NCBI GenBank assembly: GCA_028023455.1
Contig: JAQFVV010000513.1
Coordinates: 126,001-190,000, forward strand
Length of the DNA stretch: 64,000 bases
Direction: 5' to 3'
Source of the DNA: Epiperipatus broadwayi
Lineage: Eukaryota; Onychophora; Udeonychophora; Euonychophora; Peripatidae
Shown: positions 46,695 to 60,085 of the stretch, in pieces
How the letters are laid out: each line of letters begins with the position of its first letter
Numbering within the stretch: the first letter of the stretch is position 1
Translations under genes and position numbers: made by a program
The notes under the pieces: generated by a model
Seen by the model: the letters and a program-made list of their open reading frames with translations, nothing else
Databases searched by the model: none
Told to the model about the DNA's origin: nothing

Positions 46695-48223
46695 TAAGAA
46701 TTTAATTACATTTTATACAATAATGCCATTTCCACTCACCCAATTATAAAATCCCTTTACAGATATTAATAAAAGAAATATTTTGTTTTAAATTACTTTT
46801 AAAATAAACTTAGAATTAATAATGCCATATACATTTATCTGTATACATACTTATATTTGTAATTTCTACTTATTAAAATTATTAAAAACTTTGAATTTAA
46901 AAATTCCTTTGAATTTTTCAACTTGAAGCATATATAAATATCATTTTGATATGTAAGACAAGAGAAAATAAATAGTATTTAAACCAGGCAAAATCTGATA
47001 TTAGAGAAATAGTCATGTTGAAATTTTTATTAAAATCATGATATTTTAAATATGAAAGTAAATAAATGAAGTATTCAGGGGTGCTTAAGAAGCATAACAC
47101 TGGAAAAATCTGACAAAGGGTCAAATCCAAAAATCTTGAGCTCTAGAATCTGGGTTTCTGAAATTGTATTAAGTAACACAGGATAATAATTAATTTTTTT
47201 TTCTATATACTATATTTCAAAAGCATAAAAATATTCTTCTGTATAATGGAGGGGGGGTGAGAGAGTAAATTTTAAATAGTTTAGAACAACAACAACAACA
47301 ACAACAAAAAAAATCATTTAATCCTCTGCATCTCTTTCATTAATTGCTTCATATATTAATTTATTCATGTTGCAATCACTTAAAAAGATAAATAATTACT
47401 AAAACCCTTTTTTCACTAAATTTTGTATTTTCAATGCTAAAGACATTTTTATTATTATTGTATATTCATTGTTTTTACAACAAAATAAAATTTGAATGAC
47501 AAATAAGTGGTTTTAGCCTCATTTATTTTTTACTCTGTATTTTAAATATCATTATATTTTTTAACTTAAAAAAAAAAGTAAGATTTAAAAATAGATTTTT
47601 ATGATTGCGTTTTTAACATTACAATTTTTTTAATGTCTATTTTTTAAATTATCTTTTCTAAAAAAATATTTTATCACTTGTATAACAGTAGCAGAATGTC
47701 TGTGTCTTTAATGTGGGCGTTAAGTGATTCCAATTCATTTTAAGTCACAAACTTTAAAATAGTTTTATTTGTAACATCATTTTAAAAAAAACCCAAAACA
47801 TTATTTTTTAAATTGTCAGCAAAAACTTGATTTTAAAATACCAGAGTCATAGGGCAGTTTTGGTTCCTGAGTCTTTCCAGATTAATAATTTTTCTGGAAT
47901 TAATGAAATCATGTAATTAATTCATTAATATATAATATTCTTACATTTTTATTATATATGCCTTCTATATGCTTTTAAATATGTATAGCAGCTGAAAATT
48001 TAAATATAAGTACAGACTGTAATTAATAATAATAACAATGATTAATTTTAATAAGTTTTTATATATAAATTTCATCATGTCTGTACATCATTGATACAGC
48101 ATGTTCATAATTAAAACACTTTTAAATAATAGTAATGATTATTAATTATATATATGCATATTTACAATGCATTCTTTATATCACATTAAACATATTTTTT
48201 ATTACTGTGGCGTTTTTATAATT
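46695..48223. other. AT-rich intergenic DNA
   Basis: Contains a short (AAC)n microsatellite at about 47285-47310 and a G-run near 47251. No gene seen. Confidence 0.55.
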
Positions 48224-48388
48224 GAATAATCGTTTTCTTCAACAACAATTGTGGTTTTTATATTTAATTTGAAATAAAAGTGTGGGGTATCAAGAACTAG
48301 TGAATGAATGAATTAATTTCTGAATGCCATATTCTTTTATTTCACATTAAATATAAAAACCTCAATAGTGGTTGAAGAGAATAATTAT
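48224..48388. repeat. Inverted repeat with 55-base arms
   Basis: GAATAATCGTTTTCTTCAAC..TTTTATATTTAATTTG (48224-48280) is mirrored at 48334-48388 (CTTTTATTTCACATTAAATA..GTTGAAGAGAATAATTA). The loop is about 53 bases. Possibly a small fold-back transposon; no coding. Confidence 0.7.
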
Positions 48389-51300
48389 TTTCAGTTTACT
48401 TGAGTACAGTAAATCAAAGTATTTAGTATAAAATATTTTATATATTATTTTTAAGTTTTTTGGTATTGGATACTTTTTGTAATTATTTTTATTCTTATTT
48501 AAAAATTGGGTTTTCAGTGTACATTAAATAAAAACATTATTTATAAAATTATTCTCAAATTATTACTATTGTGGTCTTTTTAATAATTATTCCTATTTCA
48601 ATTTTAAAATGAACAAAAACAATAAAGTAATCTGTGTAATGTTTAAAATGAAATCCATACACATGGGAAATACAATATTGTTTTGTTATTTAAAAAATAA
48701 TTTTTTTTTACAATCAATCAAAAGAAAGATTTGCTTTGATTTTAAATTTAATTCACTTTAAACACTTCTTAATTTAAACATTTTTTTTTTAAAAAGTAGA
48801 CTATTATCTCACCCATATCACTGAACATTTTACTGGACCAATGTCATCACATTTGACCTTTGAACATCCAACACCCTTAGACTAGATAGATGGATGGACA
48901 GTCCTGAAGTCATTGACCTATTGTATTCCCATTGGATTTATTAATGCATGTAACAAAATTTGAAGGCAATCCATATGATACATGTATCAAAGAATTGATT
49001 ACAAAATTTAATGTAAATAAACAAACAAACATTATTTTGAAAGTTAAATAAAAACATTTAAAAATAAAAATCCATATTAAAATTTCTCCAAAAATTTTTA
49101 ATAGTACATTTTTTTAATTAATTTTTTAAAATTGTCTCTTATCTGAACAGTATATAATCTGGAGTAAAACTTAAAAATGAAAATTGGAAACACTTTTTTT
49201 GGGTTGAAATTATTCTAGAAAATAAACCATTCAATTAATGTTTTTTTATTAGCTTATATGCAGCTATTACTATTTGATATTGGTGAATAATTTTATGCTA
49301 AAGATTGCTTCTAAGTTGTGTTAATATTCATAATTTCACATTTGTACAATTATTGCTTTATAACTTTTTTAGGAAAAAGATCTTTTTCATTTGTGATCAT
49401 TTTTTATATAAGAGGCAATATTGACTATGGAAAAAAAGAAGAGATGTAGCAATTAGAGACAAAAAGCAATAGCAGAAGTATTATTTGGTTACACAACCAA
49501 TTTTGGTACTTTCCGTTTTTCCTCACATTCATAATCCTTTTTTTCATTTTTTAATGTGGTGTATTAAAAGAGAGTAATTATTTTTCTTAAATTCTTGCTT
49601 GTTTCTATGCATGAAATGAAAAATGTTAGTCATTATATAATTTTTTATTTTTTCAAGATAATTTTCTCATGATTTTATTTTTGCTCTTTCTCTCTTACAA
49701 TTGCTAAAATCTTTTGTTTTATAACATATCATACTAGTATTCATCATATTTTAATCACCATCTACTAAGTGTTATTGAAATTCATTCTTCCAATATCAAT
49801 GCCTTTTTTATTTTTTAAGATCACTTTAAAAAAAAAAAAAATCTACATATTTTAGAATTATCTGCTTTATGTTTGTCATTTTATTACTGTACAATCTATA
49901 TTTTCATTTTTTATATTGTTATATTTGATTACTCTTTGATCTGTTTTCAATGATTCTACATTAGGCTTAAATAAGTCCCCTACATATTGTCACATTCATA
50001 TATATATATATATATACAATTTTCACTTTAATGCGCTGATTTATATTATATAACCACAACGATTCTTACATTTTACCCTTTCTCTACCTTTTTTACTAAT
50101 ATTTTTACTTATTTTTGTAACCCAATCCTCAATAATCTATCACTAAATTCTTTGCTTCTTCATTTTTCTTTCTGAATATTTCTATGTTAAGAAATCCATT
50201 GTTTAACAAAAGCTTCTATTTTGGCATTTGTTCGCTTTAGATTGTCATTCTTATTTTATAAATTATCTAATAAAATTTATTACTATTATTATTATTTACA
50301 AATGCCAGTCTACAATAAAGCTTAAACATGTTCTTCATTTCTCTTAAATAAAAATTTGACAAACACATTTTATCTAATAGCCTCCATTGCTGGCCATGCA
50401 TTTTTAGTGTATATTTTTGATCTTAAGTTACATAGTTGCAAATCCCATCAATACTATCTTTCCTAATTGATAAACTATAAAGTTTATGTATTTTAAGCAA
50501 ATAATATATTTTACTTATATGTTTCTTTTTTAATATATATTATTGTGACTCTCCCTTCCCCCCACACACATCCAATATTCTTATCTTTTATTTCTCTAAT
50601 AAGAGAATCTTTCTATAACGTTTATATATAACTATTCTAGCCAATACCTCTCACATTTTAGTCATAAATTTAACATCAATAAATCTTTGATTTAATCTTA
50701 CTAAAATTTATTTCATCTTTTCTTCATAAACTCTTAACATATGTCTAGAAGAATATTCATATGGCTTTTATTTATTAAAAAAATGTATATGGGCAGAAAA
50801 CTTATATTTTATATTCTGAAAAACTTGCTAAAGTAAATCTATCATGGTAAACATTTATCCATTTTAACAAATATTTTTAGAATTCAAATAAAACCAAATA
50901 AATTATCTTTCTATAATTTTGTACTTTTTTTTTAAATATGAAATTAAAGTATATATTTGATCCATTCTTTCTAAAGAGAATAAAAAAAAATGATATGTAT
51001 ACAATTATCAGGAATTCATTAAAAATTATAAGTGAGACCAATTAATGTAGGTTGTTCATCGAAATAGATATAAAGTGAATGTCGGATTTTATAATTCTAA
51101 ACATTTCATACCTATAATCTTCAAAATATAGTATATATAAAATTTTATTTATGATCACAGCAATTACTTTCTATTTAAAAAATTCTAGTTAGTATTAATC
51201 ACAACAATTCAGTACTTTTTTTATTACCATCTTTTTTTTTTAACAAATAAATTTTTTTTAAATTTCTTATTGACATATGCTTCTAATTAAAAAGGTTAAT

Positions 51301-51844
51301 CTCATTTATATCTGTTTTATTGCTTTAATTTTATTTAAACAGAAATAGTAACAGTTTTAATTATGAAGCATTTATATATTAATTTATGGTGACTAAATTA
51401 TTACTATAAAAGGAAAATAAATTTCATATAGGGCAGTTTGTTTTTGATAATAAAACTTATGTTCCTAAATAACAACTTAGTTATAACTGTGAAATTTCAA
51501 AGAAATTTCGTATCATGAAATCATACGAATGTTTTGAAAAATTGTAAAATTATTTTAAATGTGTTGTATATATTTTAATTTAATATTTGTGATTAGAATT
51601 TATGAAAATTTAATTATTTGAACATTATTCACTAATGAGAAATCACAATATATGCAGAAATGATGTTTTATATCATTTCATAAATTAATAAAAATGTATC
51701 CATGTGGGAGTTTGAATAATGATGGTTGGAGAAAAAATGTTATTTTTGGAATATTAATTTCTGAATTGGCTGGAGAAAGGAATTTGCTGTTAACTGAAAA
51801 ATGATCTTTTGATTTTTCTTTGAGGCCTTGAAGGAACTGAGCAT
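48389..51844. other. AT-rich intergenic DNA
   Basis: No gene, RNA or clear repeat seen apart from short (TA)n near 49998-50017 and homopolymer runs. Confidence 0.5.
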
Positions 51845-54800
51845 TTTCCTAATGTTCATTTTTTCTGTTCCCGTCATTGCAACTGTTATTACTAGGTGAT
51901 TATTTGTATATATGCAAACATGGATGGGTTGCTCACAAACATACATTAGCTAGTATGATGAGTATATTGGCTTTTTATCTTTGACTTTAAGATCAAGAAA
52001 CACTATGATCTTTCTTTTTGGTTGCCTGATAACTCTTAACTGAAATACCAGTTAAGTTTTTTTGAAGGCAGAATGAATGTATGTATGAATAAACTCTCCC
52101 CCACCTCCCTTTTATTTTCTTTTATAGATATTTTTTTAATCATGGTAGATGAAACTAAATTATGGTTCTCATTCCTAGAAAGCTATAATGTCATTAATTA
52201 GGGCAGCAGTTGTCAGATGAAGGTGGAAAGTGTCAAGAATATCCTGATTGCAGACCCAGGCTATCATTTGATGACAACCTTTAATTTAGGTTCTTATAAC
52301 TACAGATTACTTCCATGTGAATGAAGATTGTGAGAATTGGGAAAAGGTCTATATAATATTAAATGGGATATTACTAGAATTTGTGACATTAGAAGAAAAT
52401 GTGAAAAGGCAATTGATTTAAAAAGTGGATATGTACTGTAATACAATGGCAAAAACATTGGATGTACAAAGTGGAGTAGGATTAAGTATAAAAAAAAGTT
52501 GTGGGCATTGATGATGTATTAGACTGAGTAATAAGATTAGTTTCAACTTAATGGTACTAAATGCAGATAATTCAGTTTTATACCCCAACAAGTTCTCGTG
52601 ATGAAGAAGCAGAGGATTTTTATGGGAATATGCAAAAGGCTTTTGATCAGACCAAATAACATTTTAAAAATTGGTATGGGAGACTTTAATGCTAAAATTG
52701 ATAAATAACTGAAAGATGAAAATGCTGTATGTAAATTTGGTGATTATGATAGTAATGAGAGAGAACATAGACTTGTGAAGTTTGCAGAAAAAGGAAAGCT
52801 TTATATTATGATTTTTTTTTTTTTTTAGACAAATGCTAAATGAAAATTGACATGAAAACATTCAAATGAAGTTTTAGTAGAGTTGGACTATATTTTAACC
52901 AACAGAAAATATGTATTTGAAAATTGTAATGTTTTTAATAAATTCAATACAGGAAGTAATTATTGATTAGTAAAATGTAAGATGCATGTTAATGCAAAAC
53001 TAGAGACACAAAAATTATTAAGAAAAACAATATTTCAAGTTGATATTCTTAATCTTCAAAAACATTTCAGTGAAATTGAATTAGAACTCGCAAATTATTT
53101 TCAAATATTAACAAATGTTGAACATGATTTCACATTTGAAAGAAATCAATAGGAAATAACTGATACACTTTTAAAAACTGCAATAAAGATAGCTTGTACA
53201 AAAAAGCACCAAATGTCTAATAAAACTTCTACTGAGACTAGAGAATTTATGAAGAAAAGAAGGAATATGAAGATATACAAAAATGATGTATTAAAAAGAA
53301 TTGAATATCTCAAATTTTGTAAAATTATGCAAAAAAGAGTTGATAAAAGTTTAAGAAAGTATAATTATGAATTAGCAAAGAAAGATATAGAAAAAAATAA
53401 AAAATTTCAAAAGTGTAAAACAACATTTTGACATTGCTAGAAAAATTATTTCTGCAATAATCCAAAAAGATCTGAACTGTTACTAAAAAAAGATATGACA
53501 TAGTAGAAGAGTTCTATCGAGAATTATGTAGCAGTAATGAACAAAGAAAAATACCTTCTGAAACTACAATATATTTTGAATTTTCCAGGATTTTAATTTA
53601 AATGAAGAATTGAGAAGTGAAATTAAATATATAAAAAAGGGAAACGCTCCAAGTAATGATGGAATTACAATTGCTATCTTAAAAGAATCACATGAAGAAA
53701 TATAATTTTTTTCGATAAGGGTATATATATCAAATATCTAAATGATAAAGATGTACCAGATGATTGAAAGAACAATAAGGATATATATATCAAATATCTA
53801 AATGATAAAGATGTACCAGATGATTGAAAGAATGCTATATTAATATTAAAAAAGGTGATAAAAAAGATATCAAAAGTTATAGACATATCAGCCTTTTATT
53901 AGTTTTATGCACAATTTTGCCAGAAAATTACAACTCGTCTACAATGAATTTTGGATTTTAACCAACCAAAAGACCAACCAAGAGATCAAGCTGAATTTAA
54001 AAATAGTTTCAGAACAGTGGATTATATCCAAATATTGACAGAAGTTACAGAAAGGACCAATGGATATTATTTGTTATTTGTAGTTTATGAAAAAGTATTT
54101 GATATTATAAGCATTTCTTCGGTGATTAAAGCATCAGATCATCCAGATATAGATCCAACATATTGTCAAATGTTGAAGAATATTTATCCAAAATGCAACA
54201 ACAACAATTAGATTAATTAATGATACTAAGAAGATTAATATTGAGAATGGTGTATGACAGGGTGAATCTGTCTGTATCTCAAAAATATTTTACAGCAATT
54301 TGGCAAGAAGTAATTTGTGGATTAGAATGGGAAGCTAAGAGAATAAAAGTAAATGGAGATTATTTAAGTCATCTAGATTTTTCAGATAATGTACTTGTTT
54401 TTGCAACTAATGCTTTAGAGCTTTTGGAAATGTTGCCAGAGTTATAAGATGAAAGTAAGATGGTACAACTAAAGGTAAATGTGAAAAAGACTAAAGTAAT
54501 GTTCAGTGGATTTTCTCAAATGAAGAAAACAAGAATTGATAATGATGAGTTACAAGTTAACAACTACAAATACCTTAAAAAATGATGATCATGTGATGTT
54601 TACAAATATCTTAGTCAGATTATTACTATATATGTAAATGTAATTGATGAAATTAGTCACAGAATTAAACTTGCTTGGGGTGTTTTTGGAAAATAAACTC
54701 ATTATTAAAAGCAAATATGTCTATGTGTTTGAAAAGGAAAGTTTTTAATAAATGTGTGTTTTATTAGTTCTTTCTTATGAATAGGAGACTTGGACACATA

Positions 54801-54914
54801 ACAGTAGAGCAATACAGAAATTTCAGATCATTCAGAAAGTCATGGAGAGATGTATGTTAAAAGGAACAAGAAGATATCAAACATGACATGAACAAGAGAA
54901 CAAACAGGTGTTAC
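51845..54914 (+). pseudogene. Decayed RTE-like LINE (older copy), 5' UTR through polymerase
   Basis: The first 350 bases parallel the young copy at 62875-63240, so the start is known. Then come the broken endonuclease (RKCEKAIDLKSG-like pieces, VYTPTSSRDEEAEDFY, GDFNAKI near 52678-52701), the linker, and polymerase pieces: KKGDKKDIKSYRHISLL, YIQILTEVTERTNGYYLL, VYEKVFDIISISSVIKA (53951-54211), FTAIWQEVICGLEWEAK and FSDN at about 54379-54390 where FADD is expected (54220-54447), then CLKRK / GDLDT. Stops and shifts are frequent. A 60-base unit is tandemly duplicated at 53715-53832. The family is the one often annotated by similarity as 'craniofacial development protein 2-like'. The C-terminal end is displaced to 56366. 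Confidence 0.85.
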
Positions 54915-56365
54915 TGTTGTAATGTTTTTCACATTTGGTTAGACCTTTTTTATGCACTAGAAATTGCAAGTTAACACTATGAAAAAGAAAATATATTCAG
55001 ATCATTTATGAATCTGGGTATCTCAAGAATGTAGCTATATTTCCCAATTAACTTGACCTAATATTATTTATGATTTGAAATGCTAGCAGAATCAATTTTT
55101 TATTTCTTTAGAACAGGGCACCAGAATTCTACCCAAGAATTCACTGATCCATCATGTCAAATCACACCATCATTTATGAAACAAAGTATTTTTAAAAATT
55201 GGGAATTATGTTTCTTGTCATTTTAAAGCTTTTATATGAAATTTTCTCAGGGCTTAACTATTAAACAAGCATAGTGGCAAAAGTAATTTATACATTTAAA
55301 ATGTACTAATAAAATAAGCAACTAAAATTAAGAACATATGAATGAAAGTATTATATTATTGCTTAATATTTTATTAAGATCAATTAAAATATTTAAATGG
55401 TAAGTTGTTAATAAAATCAGAAAGAACATGCATGCACACTAATCCAGACAATAATATTGAATAACTAAAACAGTTCTTTTTTTAGTTTTCTCTTTAAAAG
55501 GCAATATATAGATATAATGTCTATAATAAATCAGGGAATGTCTCTATTGGAAGTATATTATAAATTTATAGTTAGTTTGCAATCATTTTTAGTCACAATT
55601 TAGAATATGAATATTCTTACTGATAAGTGCAGATTAGAGTAGCATACACATATTTAAGATGAATGAGCTCATGGCCATTGGTTATAAACTATTCTTGGTC
55701 CATCCTAAGGCTAGGCTCGAAAGCTTCTTGAAATGGCCTCTCTAACAAAAGTTGTCCATAAAAAATGCTCCAGTTCCTCTTTCCACATGACAATTTACTT
55801 CAGCATATGAGTAGTAGTAATCCTGCATACAAGTAGTTCGGGATAGAACATTTTCTTATCACTGACCCAACGAAAACTGGTAGCTAAGGAAAAGACACAA
55901 TATGAGACACTGATCAAATTTATTCTTTTTATACTCACGATTAGTTTTTATATTTCTGCACATACATTATCTTTTGTTTTATCATCAGGCATGTTTTGTA
56001 ATTTTGTACAATTACTACTATTTTTTAGTTACACAGTCTCTTTTTTATAAAATATTTCTTCCATCTTTCATTAGAGTTGATTAAAAAGGTTTTTCTGATT
56101 GTAATCTTTTACATTTGGAACTTTTTTATTTATTTATCTGGATTAGTAATCTGCATGTCTTTTTTATTCCCTCCAATTTTAACTTTTATTTTTAATTAAA
56201 TAAATAATTTGAAACAAAAATAACTTTCCTTGTATGTTTTTAAAAAAATAAATTATACTAACTAAAAAGAAAATTAAATTGTGTCTTCTAAAGGATCTTT
56301 AAATTTTACTTTTTTTTTTTAAAGCTTTTTTAAATATTATCAAATGCCAATATATTTGAACCATA
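54915..56365. other. 1.45-kb insertion splitting the RTE-like LINE
   Basis: The LINE reading stops near 54914 (TREQTGVT-like) and resumes near 56366 (GITKRIKRL..WIGYIARRDDN). The DNA between has no coding signal I recognise; 55670-55900 is slightly GC-richer. No terminal repeats or target duplication were seen. Confidence 0.5.
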
Positions 56366-56640
56366 TCTGGCATTACTAAAAGAATTAAGAGACTGGATTT
56401 GGATTGGATATATTGCTAGAAGAGATGATAATAGTTGAACATTTGGAATCTTAAACTGAATTTCAAGAGATTGTATAGAGCCTAGAAAAAGATCACATGT
56501 GAGATATATGGATAAAATAAGAAAGTGTATTCAGGTGATGTGTGGAAAAGAGGTTTGAGATCAGAAAAGAAATATTGAATTTGCGGAGACCTTCATCTAG
56601 CAGTGGATTAATATTGTCTGAAAATGATGATGATGATAGT
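56366..56640 (+). pseudogene. C-terminal end of the split RTE-like LINE
   Basis: RLDLDWIGYIARRDDN and later pieces follow the 'RIxKLKWxWxGHIARxxDNRW' block, ending in a GATGATGATGATAG tail at about 56623-56638, which is probably the 3' end. Same strand and family as 51845-54914, so it is the displaced end of that copy. Confidence 0.65.
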
Positions 56641-57275
56641 GAATTTCTGAACCAATTGTTTACATAAAAATGCAAGAAACTGATAGAATGGGAGTAATAT
56701 AATGAGATTTCATTACATTTTTCATCAACTACGCAATCCTATCACTAACAAAATGTGTAAAAATTTGTAGATTATCATATCTGATACCATCACATGCCTG
56801 GTTTATTTTCAAAATATAATAGTAATTATTATTATGATTTATTTTATTTTATTTATTAAACAAACAATATATACATATAAATGAGACAATAACTCCAAAT
56901 AAGAACTTCTGTGAGGAGTTATTCATAAGAGTCATATTAATTACAAAAAAAATAAGTGTATATATATATATTAATTATCTAAAAAAATCATATGTAGAAT
57001 AATTTACAAAGATTTAATACAAAGAATAATTATAAATATAAGAAATAGATGTAAAACATAATTATATACTGGCAAGAAACAAAAGAAAGATTATATACAC
57101 ATTAATCAAATATAGTACATAGAGCTGTTAAAACAGTTATAGTAATAATAAAAAATATAATTACAGATAATACAATAATTAAACAGACTATGACCATTGA
57201 AAATAAATTGCCTATGACTACTTACTAAGTAAAAATCTAACAATGTTAATTAAAAATTCTTAGCTAGGCTAGTAT
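56641..57275. other. AT-rich intergenic DNA
   Basis: No feature seen. Confidence 0.5.
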
Positions 57276-57279
57276 ATAC

Positions 57280-58440
57280 AACTGCCACTTTTTGATAAGT
57301 AATGATGATGATACATATCAATAATAATTCTATACTTTTATAGTTTAAGAACAGCTAACACACAAGAATTAAAATAGATATCATGCACAGAAGTCGATCT
57401 AGGCCTACCAAAAATAATATGCATGATAGAATTTTTTAAAGTATGTAATGAGGATAGTGAATAATCAATGTAACCCCCTCAAGTGGAGGTATCATAACCC
57501 AACATATTTTGATAACAAAGAAAATACATAGACATCAAAGTAGATATAGGCAAGAATTTTAATACATAGTAAAATATGTAATTAATCTTGCATTACTAAG
57601 AACATAAGTAGGCAATAAAGTTTGACCAAGATAACTTTGAATCAATGAAAATACTTAAACAACAATACTTTTCAACAAAAATGATATTAACACACATATA
57701 AATATTACTGGAATGAACATTTAAATTGACTATAAATATTAATACTAAGTGAATCTTGCAGAATATTTATAAGCAAATATAATAGCCTCAATTTATTGCA
57801 ATTGATAGTTAAACAATTTATCATAAAACAGTTACTTATTAATGCCAGATATTTATTAATCAATTGCTCAAAAATATTATATGAAGCAGAATCATAAGTC
57901 AGAGCAATCACTGAATTCATAGGTAAAGTGAAAATGTCATTTATATATATTAAAATAATATAAGGCCAATTACACATCCCTATGGATCTCCATGATTAAT
58001 GAATCTAAAGTCACTTAATAACACTATGTATTATAGAAGCACATTTTCTGTCTTTTAGATACCTTATTATTCAGGAAGCAAATAGCCATTCAAAATCATG
58101 TGAACACAATTCATATACATGATTAACAGAATGAAATGCATTAGATAAATCCAAATAAACAGTTGCTGTATTTAAGTGCTAAACAACAGTAGTAAAAATA
58201 GTTTAGGGAATAAATATAATGCATGTAATATAATCATAAAAGGAAGTAATAAATAAATAAAATACATTTAAATTAATCAACAATGATATTTAAATTTAAG
58301 TATATTGCAAAACTGCTAGTGTAGCCTGAATAAAAAAGAAAATTTAAGGTCATTGGAATGATAAGCTTGAATATAACAGACCAATGACAGACTGTCATGT
58401 TCATAAGGCCTAATTTTAATAGATGAAATAATATCAGATA
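57280..58440 (-). pseudogene. CR1/Jockey-like LINE reverse transcriptase relic
   Basis: Minus strand from high to low: KIRPYEHDSLSLVCY, then VYLDLSNAFHSVNHV (polymerase motif with catalytic Asp), RYLKDRKCASI, INHGDP-GCVIG (the 'G-x-PQG' motif), LIYINDIFTLPMNSVIAL, TYDSA in place of the usual ADDTA, EQLINKYLALISNCFMINCL, and finally LPISTLMSMYF, SLHTLKNSIMHIIFGRPRS. The order matches the CR1/Jockey/Daphne-type polymerase and C-terminal domain, a lineage different from the other LINEs here. Many stops; endonuclease not seen. Confidence 0.78.
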
Positions 58441-58564
58441 GAATAACAAGTTAATTTATGACGTAAAGAAATTTAAGATTTTTATATTTCTTTCTAGCAA
58501 AAGGTAAAGGCCAACATTATTTTCCAGAATTAGTGTTTAGAGAACTTATTAAACAGTGATTGTG

Positions 58565-58915
58565 ATAATTTTAATGATGATGATTTATTTCTGTTTGGTG
58601 TAATAGAAAAAAGATTTATCTTGAATTATTGCATCAATAGTATTATTTATATATCTTTTATGAATTTTATTTTGAATGGATATGTTCATAGATATATTAT
58701 AATTAATATTTAACATAAATGGCTTGCACACAGCAACTGTATTATTATTTATCAGTCTTCTATATAATTTCTGTGTGCAACCCATTTACAGTGAAATATA
58801 ATAAATCTATGAACATAATTATTCAAACTACAAAATTCATAAAAGATATATTAATAATGTTTATGATACATAACGAAATATTTTTTTTTCTATTTTATCA
58901 AACAAAAAATAATCA
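58565..58915. repeat. Inverted repeat with arms of about 145 bases
   Basis: 58590-58740 and 58770-58915 are inverted, diverged copies (ATCTTTTATGAATTTT / AAAATTCATAAAAGATAT, TGCACACAG / CTGTGTGCA). The open frames on both strands across 58585-59143 follow from this palindrome. Confidence 0.6.
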
Positions 58916-59313
58916 AATTCGCCCCATTTCTTTAATCGTATTAACAAATATATTTATATCAAATACAAGAATTTCCAACTCGATATCTTTATTACCCATA
59001 TATAAATCATTATACTCTTTTACTATTCCATGCAATGTCAAATAACCTATATAACGATTTACTTGTTGAAATATAGAATCTCTCTTTGTTTTTAATATTT
59101 TGATTACATTTTTTTTTTGTCCAATTTGAATAATACACTCCAATAAATAACTATTTTATATATAAATAAACAAATTTTTATCCATTAATGATTCACGATT
59201 GAGTATTCAATCTATAATAACTTCCTTAGGTTTAAATAAATTTTATTTCTTGTTTGAGTTATTTAATGGTAGAAAAAACATGTGAAAAGATTATCCTATA
59301 TGTCTTATGATTT

Positions 59314-59408
59314 TTTTAATAATAAAATATTAAATTTAATAACTTTCATTGATCTATTGTTTTTATAATAAAATATTAAAAATTTTAATAACTTTCATTG
59401 ATCTATTG
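59314..59408 (+). repeat. Tandem duplication, unit about 48 bp
   Basis: AATAATAAAATATTAAATTT..AACTTTCATTGATCTATTG occurs twice in succession (about 59317-59359 and 59365-59408). Confidence 0.8.
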
Positions 59409-59543
59409 ATATATTTACTGCATTTCAGAATTGCATGGATTTTAAACAAATGTTATTTTAGTAAATTGTTTTGAAATCTTTAAATATGCAGTCATTTTTT
59501 ATTAACTTGCACAAAGGATATAACAAATACACATGTCATAATA

Positions 59544-60085
59544 GTTCTAACATAGGCAAAACTCTCCACACAGTAGTGCCACTCAGTGTCAACCAGAGTA
59601 ATCAATGGATTCCAGAAGGCTTGTGCATAAAATCCCTATCTAGTGCCTATTCATTCAATACCCCAGACTAGTTTCTGGCTTGTGCTTCGTCAGTGAGATC
59701 TTAGGATCTAATGCAACCCTCCAGCAGCCACCTTTTATCTCTACTTAACTACAAAACTATGAGAATAAAATTGACAACACAAAAATATTTTCAATCTAAG
59801 CTCAATAGCTTTTATAGTCATATAGATATGAACTCGGTCTCAGTACCCATACATTTTGGTGTCTTTAGCTCTTTAACAGCCATAGAATTGCATTAGATCC
59901 TAAGATCTAGGTGCAGTGCTCGCAGATCCAAAGCTCCTCACTGATGAAGGTCACAAGCCAGAAACTAGTCTGGAGATATTGGATGAGTAGGCATTAGATA
60001 GAATTTTATGCACAAGCCTTCTGGCAACCATTGATTACTCTGTTTGGCAATACTGTATGGAGTTTTGCCTGTGTTAATAACAGTT
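59544..60085. mobile_element. Inverted-repeat element with hammerhead-like cores
   Basis: Left arm 59544-59714 and right arm 59890-60085 are inverted copies around a 175-base middle. Each arm carries CTGA[T/C]GA, a short possible stem, then GAAAC: plus strand 59941-59947 and 59961-59965; minus strand 59687-59693 and 59671-59675. That is the conserved core order of a hammerhead ribozyme, and hammerheads are known in the terminal repeats of Penelope-like elements. A degraded relative lies at 36675-36880. Stems I and III were not convincingly established. Confidence 0.55.
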
